Source: Sipunculus nudus (Eukaryota; Annelida; Sipuncula; Golfingiida; Sipunculidae). Taken from it: 64,000 nt of DNA. Positions 52,455 to 61,078 of the stretch are shown in pieces; position 1 is the first letter of the stretch, and the number at the start of each line of letters is the position of its first letter. A program made the position numbers and the translations under genes. The notes beneath the pieces are model-generated. The model was given only the letters and a program-made list of their open reading frames with translations, made no database searches and had not been told where the DNA came from. The stretch is taken from NCBI GenBank assembly GCA_026874595.1, contig CM049309.1:69610926-69674925 (forward strand), given 5' to 3'.

Positions 52455-53807
52455 TTACTACAGATGCATATTGAATGCAAAATTATAATACAGATACATC
52501 TCACTGATGGCAAAATCTTGAATTAAGTTGAGTATGGATACCAATTATTTATAATCTATGTACAGCCGTATTTATATACCCACAGAGAGCTGTATACCTG
52601 TGATTGTGAACATTGCCTGGTATGAAGAATATCTAAAATCATAAATCTACATTTTTTAAAAGCTTTTAAAAAACATTCTTGCCAATATTAACCATAGATA
52701 ACCTGATATATCTGAAGGTCTAGAGGCATGATGTAAGGGATGCTGATAAACTGGTGCTAGGCTAGATGAATCTGCTTTACACAGCTACCATATATGGTAA
52801 AATGACTTAATCCAATCTTTATAATTCAGCCATAATTCATTCTTTGGAACCATAAAAGATAATCTTTATAAGAATTATTCAGGGGACTATTCTTGTAAAA
52901 TATTAAACAAATTGGCCTCAGCGGCGTCAGTCTAAAAATTTTTTGCAGGTTTATAACTCATATGGGAAAGTTAAGCTACCCATAAATCAGCCAAAAATCA
53001 CTGAACCAAAACCATTTGAACAAACTTGAATTATCAACATCTAAGGATAATTAATGTGTGAGATTTAAGACTTAGGCCCAGTTGTTTTTGAGAAGAAGAT
53101 TTTTCTAGCCACTTACCTAAAATGGGCTGTTATGGTATATGACTAAATTCAGCTTCCCATAACTTAGCCAAAACTCACTGAACTGAGATCATTTGAACAA
53201 ACTTCAGAAAGCAATACCCTAGGATCATTTCTGTGCGATATTAAACAATTTGGCCATATCGTTTCAGAGAAGAAGTTATTTATAGCTGTCAGTATGATAC
53301 GGGCACTGATGACCCCCGTACAAAAAAGGCCGATGCAGGTGGCGCCACCAATACCTCAATTTAAGTAATGACTCATGTGACCAACATTGGCATAAAATTT
53401 GGTGATTATAGCTCCAGCCGTTTCTAAGATTGTAATTTTAGTATGCTTTTTTGGACAGATGACTAAGTTCAACTAGCTGTAACTCAGCCAAAAATCACCG
53501 AACTTAAACCATTTGAACAAACTTGAGAGAGATTGTTCCAGGGATCATTTCTTTGAAATATTTGACAATATGGCTGAACAGTTTCGGAGAAGAAGATTTT
53601 TAAAGCTTTTTTAGCTTTTTCCCTATAAAATCTAAGAAAATGCAGTTAGCCAAAAAATAAGCAAAATCCGATAGAGTTTTTCAGATGACTAATACTTTGC
53701 ATAAAATTTCGTGATGCTAACTCTTGCCGTTTTCAAGTTAGTATGTGTTAAGTACAGACGATGGACGACGCCACACCATCGCATAAGCTCACAGGTTCGC
53801 TAAAAAA
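52455..53807 (+). mobile_element. R1 family element, copy e, second unit
   Basis: It matches 34281-35676 throughout, with GGTGGCGCCACC at 53338 and the standard R1 terminus CGCATAAGCTCACAGG-TTCGCTAAAAA. Confidence 0.75.
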
Positions 53808-56797
53808 ATGCTCATCATAGAAGAAACTGTAAATTAAAAAATCTTAAGTAAACAATTTTTACAAAGTAAAAAATGTAAACAATTTAATTCAATTTATGTT
53901 TCATATATTAAATAACAATACTAATCCTTACTATATAATTCAATTTTTAATTTTTAAATTCCATATTGATTTACTACTCAGGGTATTGACTAATGTTACA
54001 ATAATGATATTCTGGTTCTATACCAAATATCAAATTAAAAGAACATCCTAGTCACTGGTATATATAGTAGTCTGGAAATGATATATTTGATATACTCCTA
54101 AAGTGACATGATAAGATTATGGTAACCTGTGACATGCAGTCCCTTGGTTGCTGCAACAGCGACCATCAGTGACAGCCCGGCCAGTAACTAAAGCAAACAG
54201 TGATAAACACTCTGGCACAGAGGCACACTTTCCTGTAACGTACATCTCAGAGGACATCCTCACCTTAAATTCTTCAGCTGCTGCCCCTCTGTCTGATTTA
54301 TACAACAGATTAACCCTACATCAACTTGCCCACACCTAGTAAATTGTTTCTGTGCCTTCTTGATTAGAGTCAAATTGTTTTTGCCGTAGCATCAGGTCTT
54401 GCGGGTTATCAAGCAGGTTTTGAGAATACCTCGAAGGCTCAGAGATTGCATTTGTTTTGCATTCACTCTGCTCAAGTGATCAAAACATGGCAGTGATAAA
54501 TAGCGCCAACTTTCTTGGTATCCATCTTCTAAATCAAAGTCAGAACTTATCCTGCTGGATTTAATCTTTATACACTGAATGTATTAGTTTTCTGGATCTT
54601 AAGAACATGAAGATTCTGATGGGATTAAAGAAATATGTGATTATTTAAGCCCCACAGGAAGACTGATCAAATTATTGTGCGTGCTCTGCAGATACACAGG
54701 GAAAATAAGGAGCCTGTATAGTTATTTTGCAGGAAATTTATCTTACATATTAAATCTTTTATGCTGAACTGAAAGATTCGGAATACCAAAGCTTTATTCG
54801 TGGACCCATCTTGCAACCAAGCAATCTACCTTACTTATTTATGAACACTAGAAATCTCTTGCGATGCTTAATCCTAAATATTAGATGCACGTACCATTTG
54901 TTTATATAATATATATATAACCAGTAAAAAGAAATAACTGCTTAGTCAATGGTAAATGATAACTCTCCCACTATCAAACAATTTCTCAAGCTGGTCCAAA
55001 GAAAACAAGAGTTTGTGTAACACTTTCTTTCAAATGAATGTAGATATAGCTGTGAATATGCAAATAAATATGTAGTTAAGCTTTATAACTTGTGTAATCA
55101 AAGCATTTATAGAAATATGAATAAACCTGGTTCTTGAGATTTGATTTTATCAATCAGGCACTTTATTGTGACAATATATTTCCATATTTTTTCACAGGAA
55201 TTGTCAGGATCTGTCTATATAAGGGGCAATACCTCACACAGAAGTGCATATTGCTGTTGTATATCTGTATTCGCATGTCATGGTACATAGTGGTGTAATG
55301 GTTTGAATCCCATTCTGACTGCTGCCTGCTCTAATACTCCTAGCCAAGTCTTTACCACAAGGGTGTTCTAGGTCCATCCAGGAGTGAACTGGTACTGGTC
55401 ATGCATGCCAGGCAAATGTAGAACGAATAATCTTCTAGTGCCAATATGGCTGACAACATTGTATGCTCTCAAGGGACCTGAGAAAAGCTACGAGAATGAA
55501 CAGGCTGGAAACACCGGGAATGCAAAGTGTAAAGTCGGATGAGACTGATATAGACTATAAACCCACACCGTTACCCTTTTTTATTCTTATATATGGAGGA
55601 ATACCTAAAGGAGCAGTGCCTGGGGCAATGACAGCCTTCACTAATCCTTGGGCAGTTATTACTGAACACATTGAAATTACATGGAAGACGTTTAAAGACT
55701 ATGTCTATCTAACATTACTGCTAAAAAGTGCAGACATTTATAAACATAAAATATAAGGCAAAGAAAAAAATAATAATATGTTTCTTGGGCCCTTTTTTTC
55801 TCAAAATGATGCAGGCCATGGCTTTTTATTTCATTTTTTTTAGCATAACTAGAGTAAAATATATATTATTTCTCAGGCACTGGCATAGAATTGACAAGTA
55901 ATAATTTAAATATGAGATAATAAATGATGTATAGGTCAAAAGATTGAAAGGATCTTTGAAATATGTGACATCTTTATTTCTTTTACCTTTCACAATAACA
56001 TACAAAGCAGATTATTTAATACTAAGGGTGTCAAAATCTCGCAGCGAATGCCAAAAGAAGAAGGCCCTGCCAATAGCCTTGACATGAGAGATTCCCCATC
56101 AAAATGCATTTTGGTCATGCGTTGCTAAAAAAGATCTAACATTGTTTAATAAAGAAATAAAACTGAAATTTCTTTCTATAAGTCTTATATAATCTTTGTT
56201 GATATTTCTTATTTAAATTTTAATTGCAAAAGAATTATAATGGTAGTTGATTTAAAAAAACAATATCTGCTGATGGGCTGCAATGATAGCCATGTTGAAT
56301 CTCACCAAAGGGTCACAAAGCATAAAACTCGGGATAGTAAGCAAATAATTTCTCTTTGTGGGACAAAATTTTACATTTAAATGCTAATGTAAGATTAGTA
56401 TAAGTTTTTACTGAAAGTGGGCTTATTAACACATTGTAAGCTATAAACACGGGCATCACGCCAGGCAGCTGTTAAAGAAAATAGTCCACAAAGAAAGAAG
56501 TATGAGATGATGATAAATGATATACAGGTCTAATTGGTAAAACGTTTTAAAGGAATTATCAATGCCTAGAAGGATATTTGTTGGTAAAAATTGCAAAGTA
56601 TCATTCAGAGGGAAACTGACTGTCGCGGGAGTCATATATTTTTATAGAAGCTGTAAACCATGTTACCAGATTACCATGTGACACTTGGGCATTAAAAACA
56701 TCTAACATGGGGGTTTTTTTGTGATGGAGCTATAAGTTAAGAATGCAGAAAAGATTTATTTCTTAAACACTACTTTTAATACAGGGAGAAAGGAACC
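53808..56797. other. intronic stretch without recognised gene
   Basis: Open frames at 54117-54339 (both strands) and 55463-55756 show no domain and no splice logic with FARSA. A B-box-like GGTTTGAATCCC at 55299-55310 may be a SINE trace. Confidence 0.45.
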
Positions 56798-57201
56798 TTA
56801 AGCTGTGTTTCCATGTATCCGCAAAAAACGTATCTGCAAAAGACGTACGTATGTTCCATAGTGCGCTGTCAGAAAAAAACTGTTTCCATAAGTACGTACG
56901 TTTTTCTTGCCAATACCCTTTTGTGTGCCTCTTTTGAAACTTTAAGGATGACAGGCAGGTAGAAAGTCAATATGTCTCATCACACCTGGCGCCGGGGCAC
57001 TGTTGGGAAATGTAGGCATTTCTGCCATCCGCAAAACGGATGAATCGCTCACCGATCCATTTCGATGCTGTCCCCTTTTGCAGATATGCATGCTGAGCAC
57101 GTTTAAACGTACACATGGAAACAGTGCATCTTAAAAAGAGGGATCCGATTTTTTGCGTACGAGACGTACAACATTTACAGATGAATGGAAACACAGCTTT
57201 A
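56798..57201. mobile_element. Harbinger-like MITE beside a FARSA exon
   Basis: Termini AGCTGTGTTTCCAT (56801-56814) and ATGGAAACACAGCT (57185-57198) are perfect inverted copies, flanked on each side by TTA (56798-56800 and 57199-57201), a 3-bp duplication typical of PIF/Harbinger. The interior has repeated ACGTACGT and CCGCAAAA phrases. It ends 104 bp from the acceptor of the exon at 57305-57382. Confidence 0.7.
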
Positions 57202-57304
57202 GGGAACGTGAAGCAACAATATTTTTTCTTGTATAATAAAAAGAGTAGGTGAACACTATGATTTGTATATGTTTGTAATTGCCCTTGTCTATGGAGGAGC
57301 TTAC

Positions 57305-57382
57305 CTTCATGGTAGCTGAAGATTTCCATGCTTGGCTCTGTGTAGGGGTTGTATGCAGGCTTGAAACGCAGCTTCTTAATAC
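57305..57382 (-). CDS. FARSA: FARSA coding exon (third from last), phenylalanyl-tRNA synthetase alpha subunit
   Basis: This exon encodes part of the catalytic core of the alpha subunit of cytosolic phenylalanyl-tRNA synthetase. That subunit pairs with FARSB in an alpha2-beta2 enzyme that charges tRNA-Phe. The minus-strand translation is [20 protein letters not shown] followed by FSYHE. The [14 protein letters not shown] block is strongly diagnostic of PheRS alpha. The acceptor reads CTTTCTTCAG and the donor GTAAG. The exon is 78 bp and phase 1 at both ends: it starts GT, completing a glycine, and ends with a single G that makes glycine with the next exon. Class II motifs 1 and 2 should lie in upstream exons beyond position 64000. 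I searched 57383-64000 for them and saw none. A longer open frame covers 56967-57410, but its flanks are intron and MITE sequence. Confidence 0.96.
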
Positions 57383-57589
57383 CTGAAGAAAGCACAGAGA
57401 ATACAATCATCAGATATTAAAATATAACAAGGTCTTCATTAAACCATCAGCTCATGCTCTACCTAATGAGTTTCTTTTAAGTTTCATAAAAGTTGAACAG
57501 GTTTTAACCTTATTCCTTCCCTCTGTCACTCAACATATGCATATATACTTATCCACGAACAAGATATCAGTGATGTAGGACTGGAGTCA

Positions 57590-57725
57590 ACACTTAGACT
57601 TGAGTCTGGACTCCAGTCCACTATTTAAGGACTCAGACTTTGACATAGGGGACTCAAACTTGTACATGGATTTGGAAGTACAGACTGGAGAAATCAGGTC
57701 AAGTCCTTCTTGAGTCAAATAGAAC
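57590..57725. repeat. GACTTGAGTC-type degenerate minisatellite
   Basis: Repeated short phrases GACTTGAGTCTGGACTCCAG, GGACTCAGACTT, GGACTCAAACTTG. A related block with GACTTGGACTCGGGATCC and CACTTGGACTCGGATGATG lies at 60465-60610. Confidence 0.5.
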
Positions 57726-57769
57726 ACTAAGGACCCAGGGGTCTCGATAGTCAGCTGAATTTGTCAATA

Positions 57770-58800
57770 TGGACATTGGATATTTTTTAGAAAATGACCT
57801 TCACCAATGACCTTGTGATAAAAAAATCTGAGAATTTATTATCCTTGAACTTGCAGCATTTAGATTTTTGTAACAATCTTTTAAAGAAATGTGGGTCAAG
57901 ATACCTTGACCTCTGACTAGGTAACCTCAAAGTCTACCGATTTCTTCCACTTTGGGCAAGTAAGCCATGTGTGAAAGATTGAAAATTGGGATGAAAAGTT
58001 TGATTTACAGAGCATCCACAATCATTTTAAAGATGTGGCTCCTGTGACCTTCATCTTTGACCTCTGTACCCTAAAAAAATCAAAATGTTTCTTACTTAAG
58101 TGGATTTTCGTTAATAAATCAAGTCTGAAGCCAATCTGTCAAGCCAAAGCAGAATTATCATCCATAAACTAATTTATGAATGAATGGGCCCCATGACCTT
58201 GACCTTTGACCCTGTGACCCTAAATCACAAAGAATCTTCCCCTAATGGCATGTGAGTAAAGTGTTGAAGATGGAAGGTTTGTGATGAAGAGTTTGGCTTG
58301 AAATGCATACACATTACTTTTAAAGAAATGGATTCTGTGACCTTGATCTTTGTAACCCAAAGTCGACAGGGTTCCTACTTTAGTGGTGAGCCATATATAA
58401 GTTAAGTTTGAAACCAAAATGTCAAACTAAACTGGAGTTATTACCTGAAAAATAATTTGTGAACAGATGGCCCCAGTGACCTTGACCTTTGACCTTGTGA
58501 CCCCAAATTCATTTATGCTCTCCCCATACTGGCATGTCTAATAAATGTGCAAGACTGAAAGTTTGGGATAAAAAGCTTGGCTTAAATTGAGGCCATAATC
58601 TTTTAAATAACTGAGTCTTGTAAACTTGACCTTTGACCTCATGACCAAAAAATCAAACAGGTTACTTTTTTTAGTGATGGGCCATAGGTAAGTCATGTTT
58701 GAAATCCATATGTAAATCCAACCTGAAGTCATCATCTGAAAACAAATTTGTTTGGATGGACAGACAGACAGACGCACAGACAGACAGGGTGATTACTTTA
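57770..58800 (+). repeat. tandem array (about 145-bp spacing) with TGACCTTTGACC motifs
   Basis: Segments with TGACCTTGACCTTTGACC or variants recur near 58030, 58190, 58330, 58475 and 58620. Exact TGACCTTTGACC occurs at 58200-58211, 58483-58494 and 58627-58638. The array ends with GGACAGACAGACAGACGCAC, like the 3' zones of the other families. Confidence 0.65.
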
Positions 58801-58928
58801 GGGCATCCACTTGTGATCAATAAACACACTAGGTTTTGGGGACAATAGATGGAATCACAGCTGAGAAACTGACATGATTGTTGTCATTTTATAGTAAAAA
58901 AATAGAAAAATATTCGCAAATATATAAA

Positions 58929-60274
58929 ACAAGGGACCCATGGGTCATGGCGCTCAGCTTAAGTTTGAAATTTTTGCAAGTGCAAAATATGCAAAATATT
59001 CTATTGTAATGTTTTTCATTTGTATAAGCATATGAGAAGCTAAGAGGAAAGGGGCCCTCATACTTGGTTATAGTAAAGTTCTAAATATATGATTGCAAAC
59101 TAATACTCTGACAAGACTGTCATGAAGAAAAACAGTAAAAGTTTTGAGATACTCTGATGCATATGAAAAATTTACAAATGGACAGGCAAGTTGAGAGAAT
59201 GGACTTATACCTTTATTTCACTTTCAATGGAATAAGGCATTTAATTTAATACATAAGCCTATTTTTTTAGTATATCCACTTTTCTATTAATAGTTATTTC
59301 TGATTCATTTTTTTCAATTTACATGTTTTATAAATTTGTAATAATAAACTGAAAATATAGGTTAAGTTTTTGGATTCTAAGTGGCAATCGTTATATATCC
59401 AGAGTGTAGCTCATATTGGGTCATATTATGCATACACATATATTTTATTATTTTTAAATCACAAATGTTTAAACAGAATTTAAAAGAAAATAATGCCACA
59501 ACATGGCATCTACAAGATTATTACTTGAAACACGATTAATAAGTTTTGCACATTGGAGTTTTCAGGACATGCTTAATTTTATTCACCGAAATAAAATAAA
59601 AGATTCAGTAAATTTGATAAAATAAAAACATCTTTTCAAATAAAGTATACACACTGTTAGAGGGACAAACAACATCATTGTGCTAATTACAATCTCAGCT
59701 ATATTTTATACTGGAATTAATAGTCCGTTTCACACCAAGTTTTTACTCTTCTGATGTAAAGAATTACTTATCTGATGAACATCCACACTTTCATAGCAAT
59801 ACACCACATTGTGGACACAACTGAATGTGCACTTTAACCATTATAACCCTGGGGGTAAAATACAAAATCTAAAATGTAGCATAGCCAAGAATAAAATAAA
59901 ATACAGAAAATTATGACATTCATCTAGTTAATGCACCATCAGGGGGGGGGGGGGTTCAGGGCAGAAGGGAAGCCTGCTAGTAATGGCCAAGCTGAGCCAA
60001 GGCAAGCTGCCTGGGGTAGGTTACATAATGCAAGTGAAGGCTGTACTACTAGGTGGGCTAGATGTAAACAACACTTGACATGATGTATGAAAACTTGAAT
60101 AAAAGCTACTCTTTTCAATCAGGTTACCAAGGAGATTTTTTATGGACCTCCCTAGATTTTTTTTTACAGGCTACTAGCGTCAGCAGTTACGATTTGTGCC
60201 CTGCTAAATGGACGGCCTGACAACGAAGCACCATACCTATACCTCAGTTGACTTACAGTCAGCTGAGCTAAAAA
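58929..60274 (+). mobile_element. R3 family element, copy f (complete, 1.35 kb)
   Basis: 5' end ACAAGGGACCCATGGGTCAT then GGCGCTCAGCTTA. 3' end is hairpin arms CTCAGTTGACT and AGTCAGCTGAG with loop TAC, then CTAAAAA. Most of the interior is the 1-kb duplication shared with 48647-49660, followed by one R3 tail (GGAGATTTTTTATGGACCTC). Confidence 0.7.
59131..60120 (+). repeat. 1-kb direct duplication, copy 2
   Basis: Partner of 48647-49660. The two lie in different FARSA introns with the exon 57305-57382 between them. Confidence 0.85.
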
Positions 60275-60644
60275 TCTATGTCAAATATTATACACTTTTG
60301 TAAATGTATGAAATTCTAACTGAATAATATTAACAAATAACTCAGTATATATCAAGTTTTGTTAAGCATCGAACTGATGCATGTAATTTACCATTTTAGT
60401 TAAGCTTGTGTGAACTAACTTTTTCTGAAATTTCCATTTTAAATTGCTTTTTAAGGATATTTGTATTGGATTCTGACTTGGACTCGGGATCCTAATGATT
60501 CAGACTGGAAGAAGGTGGACTGGGACTTGAACCTCAAGGACACCATCTTGGACTTAAGTGGCCTGTTCTCAGACTTGCACTTGGACTCGGATGATGTGGA
60601 TTTGACTACATCACTGTATGATATTCACTATGTAGCTGAAATTT

Positions 60645-61078
60645 GAGGAGGATGGATGGACATTTTGGGAGAAGGACTATTTGGACTAAGACATTCAACA
60701 CTAGCACATTTCAGACAAGTCTTTTTGCATGGGAGGACATTTTGGCCAGGTCAATATTATACAGTTCCATAAACAGAAATTAATAGTAGGAATAAATAAT
60801 AGATCACACATCTTAAAATAACATTTTAAATGTACCTCTTCAACCAGACAATGCATCAATATATGGCCAATTAAGCTCAATTTTTTAAAGAATTTATTCT
60901 TTTTAAGTTGATTTACCCCTATTATTAATCCCTGTTTTTGGTACCCTATGCTATTGACCTAGTCAAAATGACCTCCACTCCATGCAAAAAGGTCTGTCCA
61001 AAAATGTCTTGGTTCCAAATGTCCTAGTCCAGAATGTTCTAGTCTGAAATTTCCTTGTCTGAAATATTCTCTGTGAAG
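60645..61078. repeat. foldback element with imperfect arms of about 100 bp
   Basis: Left arm about 60655-60752 (ATTTCAGACAAGTCTTTTTG, CATGGGAGGACATTTTGG) and right arm about 60958-61075, whose complement reads TTTGGACAGACCTTTTTGCA then TGGAGTGGAGGTCATTTTG. A loop of about 200 bp. Arms diverged. Confidence 0.6.

Larger units (their letters stand above)
38491..57304 (-). other. FARSA: FARSA second-last intron (18,814 bp)
   Basis: A phase 1 intron between the two conserved exons. It carries a mariner-like MITE, an R3/R2/R3 composite with a 340-bp tandem array, a long R3 with a dead endonuclease fragment on the minus strand, a double R1, and a Harbinger-like MITE only 104 bp from the upstream exon. 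Stretches 38491-39130, 39340-39960, 43740-44660 and 53810-56797 are AT-rich with no recognised gene. Confidence 0.93.

Noticed and set aside
54117-54339. Overlapping open frames on both strands
   Set aside because: No domain recognised, and overlap on both strands suggests a chance stop-free stretch.
55463-55756. 97-codon plus-strand open frame in a FARSA intron
   Set aside because: No recognised domain, no promoter or splice context; length is plausible by chance.
56967-57410. 147-codon minus-strand open frame
   Set aside because: Only 57305-57382 is the conserved FARSA exon. The rest runs through intron and the Harbinger-like MITE past a good GTAAG donor.
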